The position numbers and the translations under genes are program-made. From the NCBI GenBank assembly GCA_946478665.1, contig CAMLCZ010000013.1, forward strand, positions 1 to 51,866: 51,866 nucleotides of DNA, read 5' to 3'. A model generated the notes under the pieces. It saw nothing but the letters and a program-made list of their open reading frames with translations, was not told the DNA's origin and searched no databases. Numbering within the stretch: position 1 is the first letter of the stretch; the number at the start of each line of letters is the position of its first letter. Below are positions 36,243 through 46,326 of the stretch, one piece after another. Source of the DNA: an uncultured Bartonella sp. (GTDB lineage Bacteria > Pseudomonadota > Alphaproteobacteria > Rhizobiales > Rhizobiaceae).

Positions 36243-37292
36243 ATGCCCCATTTTCAAGAATCAGATGTTGCTATGCCGGAAAAATATGTGTCCCATCTCT
36301 ATAAAAAGGGTGCACTTAACGCATTAACAGATGTCAAAGGTGTACGCGTTGGGCATATAACGCTGATTGAGGGCGATGATATTCGCACTGGCGCAACAGC
36401 AATTTTTCCACATGGCGACAATATTTTTCAAAACAAAGTGCCGGCGGGTTTTTCCCCTTTTAACGGATTCGGCAAATTTGCCGGCTCTGTGCAAGTAGAA
36501 GAATTGGGAGAGCTGGAAACACCGATTCTTCTAACAAATACATTAGCAACGGGACGCGCAATTGAAGCGCTGAACCGCTTTACAATTAAACAGGAAGGTA
36601 ATAGCCATGTTACCTCTATCAATGCGGTTGTCGGTGAAACAAATGATTCACGGCTGAATAATATCAGGCTCGCGCGCCCCACCTTGGAAGAAATGGAATT
36701 GGCCTTAAATCGTGCTACCACTGGCGCTTTTGCTGAAGGTGGCGTGGGTGCAGGCACGGGGACTGTCGCTTTTGGCTTGAAAGGCGGCATTGGAACATCG
36801 TCCCGTCTTGTCGAGGTGATGGGGCATAGCTATACGATCGGTGTTCTGGTTCAATCCAATTTTGGTGGACATTTGCGCTTTAACAATGGCCCAGCCATTT
36901 TATCATCAGGCAAAACAGCCGATAAAGACGGCTCGATTATCATGATTGTTGCAACGGATGCTCCATTATGTGCGCGCCAACTTAAACGTCTTGCCAACCG
37001 AACTGTTGGAGGGCTTGCGCGCACGGGAGCCGCCTTGAGTAACGGCTCGGGTGATTTTGGTTTGGCGTTTTCAACGCATGAGCTTATGCGTATTCGGGTA
37101 AGTGAAACACCGCAATTGCATAATATCCCACATATTCAAGATAGTGAGCTTTCGCCCTTTTTCGAGGCGGTTATTGAAGCAACAGAAGAAAGCATCTTGC
37201 GGTCCTTGTGGATGGCCGAAACAACGACTGGTATTGATGCCAAGACAATGCAGCCATCATGCTTTCATTCCTTGCAGTCCATGCTTGAATAG
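36243..37292 (+). CDS. P1-family peptidase, DmpA-type L-aminopeptidase/D-esterase
   Basis: 349 residues. DVKGVRVGHITLIEGDDIRTGATAI is the family's opening and GGVGAGTGTVAFGLKGGIGTSSR the central block. DmpA-type proenzymes cleave themselves at a Gly-Ser bond to expose the serine nucleophile; here this is DG-SIIMIVATDAPL, Gly230-Ser231. Ochrobactrum DmpA releases N-terminal residues from short peptides, including D-amino acid substrates. AAAGG lies eight bases before the ATG. It heads the peptide-degradation region, upstream of the ABC importer, isoaspartyl peptidase and M55 aminopeptidase. Confidence 0.92.
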   Translation: MPHFQESDVAMPEKYVSHLYKKGALNALTDVKGVRVGHITLIEGDDIRTGATAIFPHGDNIFQNKVPAGFSPFNGFGKFAGSVQVEELGELETPILLTNTLATGRAIEALNRFTIKQEGNSHVTSINAVVGETNDSRLNNIRLARPTLEEMELALNRATTGAFAEGGVGAGTGTVAFGLKGGIGTSSRLVEVMGHSYTIGVLVQSNFGGHLRFNNGPAILSSGKTADKDGSIIMIVATDAPLCARQLKRLANRTVGGLARTGAALSNGSGDFGLAFSTHELMRIRVSETPQLHNIPHIQDSELSPFFEAVIEATEESILRSLWMAETTTGIDAKTMQPSCFHSLQSMLE

Positions 37293-37951
37293 CTGTTGTC
37301 AGAGGCAAATTTTGTCAGTGATTACCCAAATATGATGAAACATATTTGTTAGACTGTGCTGTTGGTAAAACACTCTGCTATTTTTGAAAGCTTATAGTCG
37401 TTTTCATATCCCTTGCTTTTATAAACGCCACTGTTCCGACCGTTCCAGATGACGCATAAGATGTTTCCAAGCGTGCTATTGGTTGGCCAATACGGGGTAG
37501 ACGATCATAAGTTAAGTCACACAATGATATGTCTGATTTTTGGCAAGTCTGCGAAGATGCAAACGGAGTATACGACGATAGTGGTTCGATAGAAGGATAT
37601 ATGTTCAAAAAAGGGGGGGGACTCACAAGGCATGTGCGGCTCGCAATCTTACTTGTTTGATAAAAATACATAAGGTCAGCGGTGCTGCATGATACAGAAG
37701 GTTAATGATGTTGCACGTGGCACCAGTTTTGCACCAATCAGCAACATCGCAAATGTCAGCTATGTTGCATTTTCAAGAAATACTTTTCTATTTGATGATG
37801 ATCGCATAAAAGTTTTTTGAAGATATTGGAATATAATTTCATCGGATATGGCGGATAAATGTGGGAACATGAGATGTCGTTAAACATACGATAAAAAAAA
37901 TATTTCTTTTTCAAAAGATGCTGATATGTTTTGCCGCTGAAAAGGAGTCCT
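37293..37951. other. Intergenic region with homopolymer tract, gene remnant possible
   Basis: About 660 bp. A minus-strand open frame at 37378-37671 has a protein-like second half (CDLTYDRLPRIGQPIARLE then SSGTVGTVAFIKARD) but no recognised family. Its first half crosses six A followed by eight G (37607-37620), which invites frameshifting. The frame may be the eroded end of a former gene. The minus-strand frame 37756-38121 is low-complexity and rejected. Confidence 0.4.
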
Positions 37952-38092
37952 ATGGAAGAATTGCGCCCGACAATAAGACAGTTGAAAAAAACAAATAGTT
38001 TGACGCCAAACAGCCTACGGATCGTTGAGTATTTCTTGCAAGGGAAAGATGAAGATAAAAAAATCCGATGGAAAATGGGGGACGAAAAATAA
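37952..38092 (+). pseudogene. Short ORF resembling the N-terminus of an RpiR-family regulator
   Basis: 46 codons beginning with ATG after an excellent AAAAGGAGT ribosome-binding site. The product starts MEELRPTIRQLKKTNSLTPNS and continues LRIVEYFLQ, which resembles the first helices of MurR/RpiR regulators (LTPSERRIADYIL-type). It then stops after a short charged tail, far below the usual 280 residues. No later part of an RpiR protein is visible before the ABC operon. In related bacteria an RpiR gene often accompanies this kind of peptidase/ABC cluster, so a truncated regulator is a reasonable reading. A genuine small protein is the alternative, given the intact ribosome-binding site. Confidence 0.4.
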
Positions 38093-38398
38093 GACGGCTT
38101 ACATTGGTCCGTTTTACTCATATGTGTGAGAAAACGTTTTTATCGATATTTATTGGATTGCATGGTTTGGTTATCCACAGGCTTAACCATTCTTGCACAG
38201 GACTCACGTTCAAGTTGTTCCATTTAAAGACATATCGCGTTATTGCGATGGTAAAAGCTGTTATGTTGGGTTTAGTTTTGATAAAAATTGGGACTATTCA
38301 GGTAGACAGGTTGAAAAAACAACTTTTGTCACATCTTTATTGGGCTAAAAAACCGTTAACGAATGCTTACGGTAAGAGGATGCTGGGAAGCGGTTGAA

Positions 38399-40267
38399 AT
38401 GATGAAAGAAAAGAGGCCATTAAGCATGGATGCACCGCTTTTGCAGGTCAAAGGACTGAGTGTAGATTTTAAAACAGAGGACGGCGTTTTTCGTGCTGTC
38501 AAATCGTTGGACTTTACCGTTAACGCTGGCGAAACATTAGCGATCGTTGGTGAAAGTGGTTCGGGAAAATCTGTCACATCTCTTTCGATTATGCGCTTGA
38601 TTGAATTTGGTGGTGGCAAGATTGCTGAAGGCGAGATTCTTTTTAACCATCCAGAAGGTGTAACCGACTTTGCCAAAATGTCGATGTCGCAGATGAATAA
38701 GGTTCGCGGCAAAGATATCGCAATGATTTTTCAGGAACCAATGACGTCACTCAATCCGGTATTTACAATCGGTGACCAGATTGGTGAAGCTATCCGGTTG
38801 CATCAGGGCGGTACCCATAAAGAGGTGAGGGCGGAAGCTCTTGCCATGCTTGAAAAAGTACGTATTCCTGATGCAAAAGGTCTACTTGACCGTCACCCAC
38901 ACCAATTGTCGGGTGGTATGCGACAGAGAGTGATGATTGCAATGGCGCTGGCATGTTGCCCGCAATTGCTTATTGCTGACGAGCCGACAACCGCTCTTGA
39001 TGTAACAATCCAAGCGCAGATTTTGCGTTTGATCCGTATGTTGCAAGATGAGCTTGGTATGGGTGTGGTCTTTATTACCCATGACATGGGCGTTGTTGCC
39101 GAGGTTGCAGACCGCGTTTTAGTTATGCGCCGTGGCGACAAGATTGAAGAGGGTATCTCACGCGATATCTTCAGAAATCCGCAACAACCCTACACAAAAG
39201 AGTTGCTGTCGGCTGTTCCCCAGCTAGGCGCATTATCGAATGAAAAATTACCGCGTCCGTTTGATCTCAGAGAGCCGGGGAAAGAACCGGTCAAGGCACC
39301 GTCACAAGATACAGTGAAAGACAATGACACTGTGCTTGCTGTTGATAAATTGGTGACGCGATATGATGTTAAAAAGAATTTTTTTGGCAAGGTAACCGGT
39401 CGTGTCCATGCTGCCGAGCAGGTTAGCTTTTCTATCAAGGCTGGTGAGACATTGGCGCTTGTTGGTGAAAGTGGCTGTGGCAAATCCACTGTTGGGCGTA
39501 CCATTATGCAACTGGCAACGCCATTAAGTGGTGCTATTCGTTTGCATGGTGAAGATATTTTGCAGATGAATCATCATCAACGGCAAAAAATACGGCAGAA
39601 CATTCAATATGTTTTTCAAGATCCGTTTGCCTCGCTTGATCCGCGTTTGACGGTTGGTTTTTCTATTGCAGAACCACTATTAACGCATAAGCTTGTTGCG
39701 TCGAACAAGGTGGATGAGCGCGTGCAGGAACTGCTCGATGCCGTTGGTTTGCCTGGACATGTCGCACGTCGTTATCCGCATGAATTTTCAGGCGGTCAAC
39801 GTCAGCGCATTTGTATTGCGCGTGCTTTGGCCTGCGCCCCAGAATTACTGATTGCAGATGAGGCGGTTGCCGCACTCGACGTGTCTATTCAGGCGCAAAT
39901 TGTTAATCTTTTAATGGATTTGCAGAAAAAGCTTAGCCTTTCCTATCTGTTTATAAGCCATGATATGGCTGTGGTGGAACGGATAAGCCACAGGGTTGCC
40001 GTTATGTATTTGGGGCAGATCGTCGAGATTGGCCCAAGGCAATCGGTGTTTAATAATCCGCTGCATCCTTATACAAAAAGATTGCTTTCGGCCGTGCCGA
40101 TTGCAGATCCAGAACGGCGCTTTATCGAAAGACCGTTGATCGAAGGTGAAGTGCCAAGTCCGGTAAGGGCTCCCGGTGATGAACCGTTGGTTAAACCTTT
40201 GGTAGAAGTCGAGCCTGAACATTTTGTTGCCCGTCACGCGGTGGGGGTATTTGATAATGTACAATAA
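38399..40267 (+). CDS. Dipeptide/glutathione ABC transporter, fused double ATP-binding protein (GsiA-like)
   Basis: About 622 residues with two complete ATPase domains. Domain 1: Walker A GESGSGKS, signature [16 protein letters not shown], Walker [13 protein letters not shown]. Domain 2: [38 protein letters not shown]. This second Walker B has DEAVAALD rather than DEP.SALD, also seen in GsiA-like proteins. Each ends with the oligopeptide-family C-terminal region ([30 protein letters not shown]). ATGs at 38399, 38402 and 38426 are all possible; [15 protein letters not shown] from 38426 matches the family N-terminus and has AGAGG nine bases before it. First gene of the importer operon. Confidence 0.93.
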   Translation: MMKEKRPLSMDAPLLQVKGLSVDFKTEDGVFRAVKSLDFTVNAGETLAIVGESGSGKSVTSLSIMRLIEFGGGKIAEGEILFNHPEGVTDFAKMSMSQMNKVRGKDIAMIFQEPMTSLNPVFTIGDQIGEAIRLHQGGTHKEVRAEALAMLEKVRIPDAKGLLDRHPHQLSGGMRQRVMIAMALACCPQLLIADEPTTALDVTIQAQILRLIRMLQDELGMGVVFITHDMGVVAEVADRVLVMRRGDKIEEGISRDIFRNPQQPYTKELLSAVPQLGALSNEKLPRPFDLREPGKEPVKAPSQDTVKDNDTVLAVDKLVTRYDVKKNFFGKVTGRVHAAEQVSFSIKAGETLALVGESGCGKSTVGRTIMQLATPLSGAIRLHGEDILQMNHHQRQKIRQNIQYVFQDPFASLDPRLTVGFSIAEPLLTHKLVASNKVDERVQELLDAVGLPGHVARRYPHEFSGGQRQRICIARALACAPELLIADEAVAALDVSIQAQIVNLLMDLQKKLSLSYLFISHDMAVVERISHRVAVMYLGQIVEIGPRQSVFNNPLHPYTKRLLSAVPIADPERRFIERPLIEGEVPSPVRAPGDEPLVKPLVEVEPEHFVARHAVGVFDNVQ

Positions 40268-40297
40268 TTGGGGAAAATACGTAAAGGAGAGGCTAAA

Positions 40298-41827
40298 TTG
40301 AAGTTTTTTAAACGATATCTGACAGCAGGTTTCGTGTCAGCGGTAATGGCTATGCCAATGTGGGCAGAGGCAAAACCGTTGTCCGTAGGCGTCGAGTTCA
40401 ACCTCACCAAGCTTGATCCGACCAACATTAATGATACGTTGACGATGGCAGCGTTGCGTACCGTTTACCAAGGTCTGTTGGGCTTTGATAAAGATTTCAA
40501 AATCGTGCCACTCTTGGCTGAACGGTATGAAGCATCTTCTGATGCAAAAGAATTTACCTTTTATCTGCGCAAAGGCGTAAAATTCCATGATGGCACGGAT
40601 TTTAATGCTGAGGCAGTAAAGTTCAATCTTGATCGGTTGACCAATCCTGACAATAAATTGTCACGCCGTGCGCTGGTCTCTATGATCGATCATGTTGATG
40701 TTGTTGATGACTATACTGTCAAAGTAACATTGAAAGAGCCTTATGGTGCATTTGCATCATCTCTTGCCCATCCAGGCACAATGATGATTTCACCAGCTGC
40801 TATCAAGAAATACGGCAAGGATATTGACCGTAACCCAGTTGGTACAGGACCCTTCACGTTTAAAAAGTGGAGTGGTGACATTTTAGAAGTAACGCGCAAC
40901 GACAATTATTGGGGAACAAAACCAAGTGTCGATGGCGTGATTATCCGTTCAGTGCCTGAAAGTGGCGCACGGTTTGCCATGTTGCAAGCTGGTGAATTGC
41001 AATATGTTCCTGATTTCCCAACCGAATTGGTGCAAGTTGCACAAAAAATCCCGACGCTTGATGTGACAACAGCGCCATCAATCTACGAATTTTATGCGTC
41101 GATGAATATGATGAAAAAGCCGTTTGATGATGTTCGCGTTCGTCAGGCATTGAACTATGCAGTCAATAAGGAAGCATTTTGTAAGGTTGTATTGAATGGT
41201 TATTGTGAACCAGCAACCTCACCAATTCCACCGCTGCTGAAATTCTATACCAATGTTGGACAATATGAATTCAACCCTGAAAAAGCCAAAAAGCTTTTGG
41301 CAGAAGCGGGTTATCCAAATGGTTTCCAGACAGAGATATTCTCAAGAAACAGTACATCCGTTATTCGCGCTATGCAGTTTTTGCAGCAGGAACTTGCTAA
41401 AGTAAACGTTAAAGTAACGGTTACGCCGCTTGAAGCTGGTGTTGAAGCTGATCGCGTTTGGGGTGCACAATCGCCAGAACAATCGACCGTGCAAATGCTT
41501 TATAGCGGTTGGTCTGCTTCAACGGGTGATGCCGATTATGGTCTTCGTCCATTGTTGGCAACAGCAAGTTTCCCACCAAATATGTACAATACGTCATATT
41601 ATAAAAACGAGAAAGTCGATCAGGCTTTGGCTGATGGTTTGAAAACCGCTGACGACGCAAAGCGTGCAGATGCTTATGCCAAGGTTCAAAAAATTGTCTT
41701 TGACGATGCACCATGGATCTTCTTGGCGCAAAAGCAGAATATTTCGGCAAAATCGAAATCCTTGAGTGGCGTCTATATGCTGCCTGATGGTGGCTTTTCT
41801 CTCGAAGGCGCAAAATTCTCGAATTAA
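40298..41827 (+). CDS. Peptide ABC transporter substrate-binding protein, copy 1 (GsiB/DppA-like)
   Basis: 509 residues read from a TTG at 40298 that follows AAGGAGAGGC; an upstream in-frame start would not have a signal peptide at its N-terminus. The signal peptide is KFFKRYLTAGFVSAVMAMP with cleavage near AEA. The mature part has LTKLDPTNINDTLTMAALRTVYQGL, LAERYEASSDAKEFTFYLRKG, FHDGTDFNAEAVKFNL and the DDVRVRQALNYAVNKEAF motif of the family 5 (oligopeptide/glutathione) binding proteins. It is followed by a stem-loop and by a close paralogue of equal length, so the operon encodes two binding proteins for one permease pair. Confidence 0.94.
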   Translation: MKFFKRYLTAGFVSAVMAMPMWAEAKPLSVGVEFNLTKLDPTNINDTLTMAALRTVYQGLLGFDKDFKIVPLLAERYEASSDAKEFTFYLRKGVKFHDGTDFNAEAVKFNLDRLTNPDNKLSRRALVSMIDHVDVVDDYTVKVTLKEPYGAFASSLAHPGTMMISPAAIKKYGKDIDRNPVGTGPFTFKKWSGDILEVTRNDNYWGTKPSVDGVIIRSVPESGARFAMLQAGELQYVPDFPTELVQVAQKIPTLDVTTAPSIYEFYASMNMMKKPFDDVRVRQALNYAVNKEAFCKVVLNGYCEPATSPIPPLLKFYTNVGQYEFNPEKAKKLLAEAGYPNGFQTEIFSRNSTSVIRAMQFLQQELAKVNVKVTVTPLEAGVEADRVWGAQSPEQSTVQMLYSGWSASTGDADYGLRPLLATASFPPNMYNTSYYKNEKVDQALADGLKTADDAKRADAYAKVQKIVFDDAPWIFLAQKQNISAKSKSLSGVYMLPDGGFSLEGAKFSN

Positions 41828-41837
41828 TGGTGATGTT

Positions 41838-41858
41838 GGTGGCGGTCTAACTGCCACC
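41838..41858 (+). terminator. Stem-loop after binding protein 1
   Basis: GGTGGCGGT (41838-41846) pairs with ACTGCCACC (41850-41858) around a CTA loop, nine pairs with one G.U. There is no T-run. It lies just past the stop codon and probably protects the upstream mRNA or attenuates read-through rather than ending transcription fully. Confidence 0.6.
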
Positions 41859-41895
41859 TTCTAAACGATGAATCGAACAACGGATTGGAAGAATT

Positions 41896-43425
41896 ATGTT
41901 CACAATGAAAAGATTGCTTGCTGCGGGACTAGTAAGCGCATTTGCCTTGATGCCAGCTTGGGCGCAGGCAAAAACTTTGACGGTTGGTGTACCCGTCAAC
42001 CTTACTAAGCTTGATCCATCCAATATCAACGATACATTGACCATGACTTCGTTGAGAACAATCTATCAAGGGCTATTATGCTTTGATAAGGATTTGAATA
42101 TTCAACCTTTATTGGCTGAACGTTATGAAGCATCAAGTGATGCTAAAGAATTTACTTTTTATCTTCGTAAAAATGTTAAATTCCATGATGGCACAGATTT
42201 CAATGCGCAAGCAGTAAAAATCAACCTTGAGCGTCTTGCCAATCCAGACAATAAACTTTCTCGTCGGGTTCTTGTTTCAATGCTTGACCATGTTGAAATT
42301 GTTGATGATTACACGGTCAAAATCGTATTGAAGCAGCCTTATGGTGCATTCCCTTCATCACTTGCTCATACTGGCACAATGATGATTTCTCCTGCCGCAA
42401 TTGAAAAATATGGCAAGGACATTGATATGCATCCAGTTGGCACGGGTCCCTTTGTATTCAAGAAACGCACAAGTGATACTTTGGAAGTTGTCAAAAACGA
42501 ACATTATTGGAAAGGTAATGTTAGCGTTGACGATATCGTCATTCGTTCAGTGCCAGAAAGTGGTGCGCGTTTTGCTATGTTGCAAGCAGGCGAAATACAA
42601 TTTGTGCCAGATTTCCCGCCTGAATTGTTTGCTGTTGCGCAAAAAATGCCAACGCTTGATGTGATAAAACAACCATCAATTTCCGAATATTATGTTGCTA
42701 TAAACAATATGAGAAAGCCGTTTGACGATGTACGTGTTCGTCAGGCATTGAATTATGCTGTCGATAAACAGGCTTTTTGTAAGGTTGTTATGAACGGTTT
42801 TTGTGAACCGTCAACCTCACCAATTCCGCCATTGTTGAAATTTTATACCAATGTTGGAAAATATGACTATAATCCAGAAAAAGCGAAAAAATTGTTGGCT
42901 GAGGCTGGATATCCAAACGGTTTTGAAACAGAAATGTTCGGTAAAAACAGCACCATGGTTGTTCGCGCATTGCAATTCTTGCAACAACAATTAGCCGCTG
43001 TTAATGTTAAAGTTAGTGTAACCCCACTTGAAACCGGTGTTGAAGCCGATCGTGTATGGGGTGCAAGAACACCAGAAGAATCAACAGTGAAGATGCAGTT
43101 TGGTGGTTGGTCAGCCTCGACAGGTGATGCCGATTACGGTTTGCGTCCTCTCTTGGCAAGCGAAAGCTTCCCACCGAATTTGTTCAACGTTGCATATTAT
43201 AAGAATGATGCAGTCGATAAAGATTTGGCGGACGCTATCAAAACAGCTGATGATACAAAACGTGCTGAGTTATATGCCAAGGCACAGAAAACCATCTTTG
43301 AAGATGCACCATGGATTTTCTTAGGCGAGAAAGATAACCTCTCTGCAAAAAGTAAAAAACTAAGCGGTGTTTATATGTTGCCAGATGGTGGTTTCATCTT
43401 GGAAGATGCCAAGTTTGCTGATTGA
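41896..43425 (+). CDS. Peptide ABC transporter substrate-binding protein, copy 2 (paralogue)
   Basis: 509 residues, the same length as copy 1 and similar throughout (shared DTLTMxxLRTIYQGLL, LAERYEASSDAKEFTFYLRK, SVPESGARFAMLQAGE and PLLKFYTNVG blocks). The signal peptide MKRLLAAGLVSAFALMPAWAQA is distinct in sequence. Differences cluster in the middle and at the ligand-pocket side (for example FPPELFAVAQKMPTLDVIKQPSISEYYVA against the copy 1 version with TTAPSIYEFYA). This suggests divergence in ligand preference after tandem duplication. GGAAG lies upstream of the ATG at 41896. Confidence 0.94.
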   Translation: MFTMKRLLAAGLVSAFALMPAWAQAKTLTVGVPVNLTKLDPSNINDTLTMTSLRTIYQGLLCFDKDLNIQPLLAERYEASSDAKEFTFYLRKNVKFHDGTDFNAQAVKINLERLANPDNKLSRRVLVSMLDHVEIVDDYTVKIVLKQPYGAFPSSLAHTGTMMISPAAIEKYGKDIDMHPVGTGPFVFKKRTSDTLEVVKNEHYWKGNVSVDDIVIRSVPESGARFAMLQAGEIQFVPDFPPELFAVAQKMPTLDVIKQPSISEYYVAINNMRKPFDDVRVRQALNYAVDKQAFCKVVMNGFCEPSTSPIPPLLKFYTNVGKYDYNPEKAKKLLAEAGYPNGFETEMFGKNSTMVVRALQFLQQQLAAVNVKVSVTPLETGVEADRVWGARTPEESTVKMQFGGWSASTGDADYGLRPLLASESFPPNLFNVAYYKNDAVDKDLADAIKTADDTKRAELYAKAQKTIFEDAPWIFLGEKDNLSAKSKKLSGVYMLPDGGFILEDAKFAD

Positions 43426-43437
43426 TATACTAATGTA

Positions 43438-43460
43438 TAATGGCGGATATTCCGCCATTA
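43438..43460 (+). terminator. Stem-loop after binding protein 2
   Basis: TAATGGCGGA (43438-43447) and TCCGCCATTA (43451-43460) form a perfect ten-base stem with a TAT loop, directly after the stop codon. It has no T-run and lies 22 bp before the permease gene. Such elements typically raise binding-protein mRNA relative to permease mRNA. Confidence 0.65.
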
Positions 43461-43482
43461 TCTGCTAGCTTTAGGACACGCA

Positions 43483-44403
43483 ATGTTTGCTTTTATTATC
43501 AAACGTCTACTATCCATTATACCGGTGATATTTGTCATATCACTGATCGTTTTCGGCTTTGTTCGCCTTTTACCGGGTGATCCTGCACGACTGGCTGCTG
43601 GGGTTGATGCCGATGCGACAACAGTTGAGGCGATGCGTTCGCAATTGGGGCTCGATAAACCCATTTGGACGCAATATGGTATTTTCGTTCGCAATGCTGT
43701 TCATGGTGATTTTGGTGAATCGTTGAAAACGCGTAAACCGGTTTCATCAGAAATAGCTGAACGCTTTATGCCGACTGTTTGGCTTACATTGTTTTCTATG
43801 ATCTGGTCTACTATCCTAGGGCTTCTTATCGGCGTTCTTTCCGCTGTAAAACGGGGCGGTTGGCAAGATTATTTGGGTATGATTGTTGCCGTTTCTGGAA
43901 TATCATTTCCTGTGTTCTGGCTAGGACTACTCCTCATCAATCTATTTTCTGTCACACTTCAGTGGCTGCCAACAGGTGGTTATGGCACAATTTGGCATTT
44001 TATTATGCCTGCATTTACGCTGGGTGTCGGTGTGGCTGCTGTTATGGCGCGTTTTTCTCGCTCTGCCTTTATTGAAATATCGCGTGAGGACTATATCCGC
44101 ACAGCACGTGCCAAAGGTGTGCCTGAGCGTTTGGTAACGTGGAAACATACTTTGCGTAATGCCTTGATCCCTGTGATAACCATGATCGGCCTACAATTTG
44201 GATTTTTGTTGGGTGGTTCTATCGTGGTCGAAACAGTTTTTTCATGGCCAGGTTTAGGACGACTTTTAATCGATTCAGTGTCCTATCGTGATTATCCCGT
44301 TCTTCAGGCGCTAATCCTATTATTCTCGCTCGAGTTCATTTTGATCAATCTGTTGGTTGATGTTCTTTATGCTTTTGTTAATCCGGAGATCCGTTACTCA
44401 TGA
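43483..44403 (+). CDS. Peptide ABC transporter permease 1 (GsiC/DppB-like)
   Basis: 306 residues, about six membrane segments. [35 protein letters not shown] is the standard DppB/GsiC first helix plus LPGDPA motif. [25 protein letters not shown] and the EAA-type coupling loop ([30 protein letters not shown]) are intact. AGGA lies six bases before the ATG. Its 3' end overlaps the next permease by four bases (ATGA). Confidence 0.95.
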   Translation: MFAFIIKRLLSIIPVIFVISLIVFGFVRLLPGDPARLAAGVDADATTVEAMRSQLGLDKPIWTQYGIFVRNAVHGDFGESLKTRKPVSSEIAERFMPTVWLTLFSMIWSTILGLLIGVLSAVKRGGWQDYLGMIVAVSGISFPVFWLGLLLINLFSVTLQWLPTGGYGTIWHFIMPAFTLGVGVAAVMARFSRSAFIEISREDYIRTARAKGVPERLVTWKHTLRNALIPVITMIGLQFGFLLGGSIVVETVFSWPGLGRLLIDSVSYRDYPVLQALILLFSLEFILINLLVDVLYAFVNPEIRYS

Positions 44404-45287
44404 GTGCGCTTCCTTCATCAGAAACAATTGTCGCCGAGGCTACCCGTAAGCCATTTGGTGAGTTTATGCGCCGGTTTCTTCGTCAGAAAGCAGCAATTGT
44501 CGCGTTAATTTTTCTTCTATTGCTCATTGGGGCAGCCGTTTTTGCGCCATTATTTATGTCTCTTGATCCTAATAGCGCAGACTATAATGCTATTTTGCAA
44601 GGTCCTTCTGCAGCGCATTGGGCAGGAACAGATGAATATGGCCGCGATATCTTTACCCGCATCATCTATGGTGGGCGTATATCGCTTGCTGTTGGTTTTC
44701 TATCGGTGACACTTGGTGGGGTTATTGGTGTTATCCTTGGCATTCTTGCAGGATTTTATGGTGGTTTTCTTGACTCCATCATCATGCGTGTCAGTGACGT
44801 TCTGTTTGCTTTTCCGGGAATTCTCTTGGCTATTGCCGTGATTGCCATTTTAGGACCAGGAATCGACAATGTTATCTATGCTGTTGCCGTGTTCTCTATA
44901 CCGGTATTTGCTCGTCTTGCCCGTGGTACCACGCTGTCGATGAAAAAAGCGGTTTATGTTGATGCTGCTCGTGCAATCGGTGTGTCTGATACCATGATTA
45001 TGATACGCCATTTGCTACCTGGTACATTGCCAAATGTTATTGTTTATTTTTCCATGCGTATTGGCACATCGATCTTAACGGCTGCCAGCCTTTCCTTCAT
45101 TGGATTAGGGGCTCAGCCACCAAGCTCTGAATGGGGCGCCATGCTTGCCGCTGGGCGTAGCTATATGGGGGTTGCAGATCATCTTACCCTTTATCCAGGT
45201 ATCGCTATCTTTTTGACCGTTTTGGCATTTAATGTGTTTGGTGATGGGTTGCGCGATGCACTGGATCCAAAACTGAACAACAATTAA
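44400..45287 (+). CDS. Peptide ABC transporter permease 2 (GsiD/DppC-like)
   Basis: 295 residues. The N-terminal cytoplasmic segment and first helix ([27 protein letters not shown]), [25 protein letters not shown] and the coupling loop ([31 protein letters not shown]) are characteristic of DppC/GsiD. It is translationally coupled to permease 1. With the double ATPase and the binding proteins it completes the importer, and the isoaspartyl peptidase follows 52 bp later. Confidence 0.95.
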   Translation: MSALPSSETIVAEATRKPFGEFMRRFLRQKAAIVALIFLLLLIGAAVFAPLFMSLDPNSADYNAILQGPSAAHWAGTDEYGRDIFTRIIYGGRISLAVGFLSVTLGGVIGVILGILAGFYGGFLDSIIMRVSDVLFAFPGILLAIAVIAILGPGIDNVIYAVAVFSIPVFARLARGTTLSMKKAVYVDAARAIGVSDTMIMIRHLLPGTLPNVIVYFSMRIGTSILTAASLSFIGLGAQPPSSEWGAMLAAGRSYMGVADHLTLYPGIAIFLTVLAFNVFGDGLRDALDPKLNNN

Positions 45288-45339
45288 GCCAAGCGAGCTC
45301 GTCAATAGTCTTGGATAATCCAGTCTGAAAGGAATTGTC

Positions 45340-46269
45340 ATGTCATCACATGTAAAACCGGTTATTGCTATTCATGGTGGCGCAGGAACGATACGCGCCC
45401 GTGAGATGACAGCCGAACAAGAGCAGGCTTATCGTGATGGATTAACGCAGGCGCTTGAAGCTGGCCGCGTGGTGTTGGAACGGCAGGGTTCTGCGATTGA
45501 TGCAGTAACCGCAGCGGTTATGGCTTTGGAAGATGATCCATTGTTTAATGCTGGTCGTGGTGCGGTTTACACAACCAAGCGCACGCAAGAAATGGATGCC
45601 GCTATTATGGATGGCAGAGATCGCAATGCTGGTGCTGTTGCTGGTATTTTTGGACCACGGCATCCTGTTTTGGCGGCAAGGGCAGTCATGGAAAAGACTG
45701 AACATGTTATGCTTGCAGGCGACGGAGCCAATGAGTTCTGCCGTGAAATTGGCTTGGAAATGAAGCCTGCAGAATGGTTTTTTACTGAACGGCGCATGAA
45801 AGCTTTGGAAAATGAAATGGAACGTCGCCGGTTAGGTGGCGAGGAAAATGACCCATCACGCCGTCATGGTACAGTCGGGGCTGTCGCTTGTGATTGTTTT
45901 GGCCATGTGGCGGCCGCAACATCAACTGGTGGTATGACTGCAAAAACACCAGGTCGTGTTGGAGATAGCCCTGTTATCGGTGCTGGGACGTGGGCCGACG
46001 ACAAAACATGCGCTGTTTCCGCAACTGGACACGGAGAATTTTTTATCCGTTATGGTGCAGCCCATGAAATTGACGCACGTATCCGTTGGGGTAAGGAAAC
46101 TTTAGAAGAAGCGGCAAATTCAGTTGTTAAAGACCTTGCGCAAATTGGCGGTGAAGGTGGACTTATCGCCGTAAATGCCAAGGGCGAAGTTTGCTTGCCA
46201 TTCAACAGTGAAGGTATGTACCGCGCTTGGATGGGTGTTGACGGAAAAATCCATACGGGAATTTATTGA
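45340..46269 (+). CDS. iaaA: Isoaspartyl peptidase/L-asparaginase (plant type, Ntn hydrolase)
   Basis: 309 residues. IAIHGGAGTI at the N-terminus, GSAIDAVTAAVMALEDDPLFNAGRGAV and the autoprocessing site RRHGTVGAVACD with nucleophile Thr178 identify an EcAIII/IaaA-type enzyme (Thr179 in E. coli). It splits itself before Thr178 and then hydrolyses isoaspartyl dipeptides and asparagine. STGGMTAKTPGRVGDSPVIGAGT completes the active site. AAAGGA lies before the ATG. In E. coli iaaA leads the gsiABCD operon; here it is last, after the same type of importer, which supports uptake and breakdown of isoaspartyl or glutathione-like peptides. Confidence 0.95.
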   Translation: MSSHVKPVIAIHGGAGTIRAREMTAEQEQAYRDGLTQALEAGRVVLERQGSAIDAVTAAVMALEDDPLFNAGRGAVYTTKRTQEMDAAIMDGRDRNAGAVAGIFGPRHPVLAARAVMEKTEHVMLAGDGANEFCREIGLEMKPAEWFFTERRMKALENEMERRRLGGEENDPSRRHGTVGAVACDCFGHVAAATSTGGMTAKTPGRVGDSPVIGAGTWADDKTCAVSATGHGEFFIRYGAAHEIDARIRWGKETLEEAANSVVKDLAQIGGEGGLIAVNAKGEVCLPFNSEGMYRAWMGVDGKIHTGIY

Positions 46270-46292
46270 TTTACGTAAAATACGTAAAATTA

Positions 46293-46321
46293 TTGACAAA
46301 GTGCGTAAAAAATTGTAAGAG
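46293..46321 (+). promoter_or_regulatory. Promoter-like sequence before the structured RNA
   Basis: A perfect TTGACA at 46293-46298 is followed 17 bp later by the weak -10 candidate TAAGAG (46316-46321), or at 15 bp by TGTAAG. Just upstream, TACGTAAAA is repeated with a period of nine (46272-46289) and a related GCGTAAAA follows at 46303-46310; these could bind a regulator. The downstream RNA would start near 46327. Confidence 0.4.
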
Positions 46322-46326
46322 ACCGC

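Noticed and set aside
37756..38121. 121-codon minus-strand frame
   Set aside because: Low-complexity composition (Lys, Phe, Tyr, Ser), lies antisense to the well-initiated 46-codon frame, and has no family resemblance.
38171..38179. TTATCCACA, a perfect DnaA-box sequence
   Set aside because: Only one box is present, with no cluster, no AT-rich unwinding array and no dnaA/parA/hemE-type neighbours, so there is no case for an origin.
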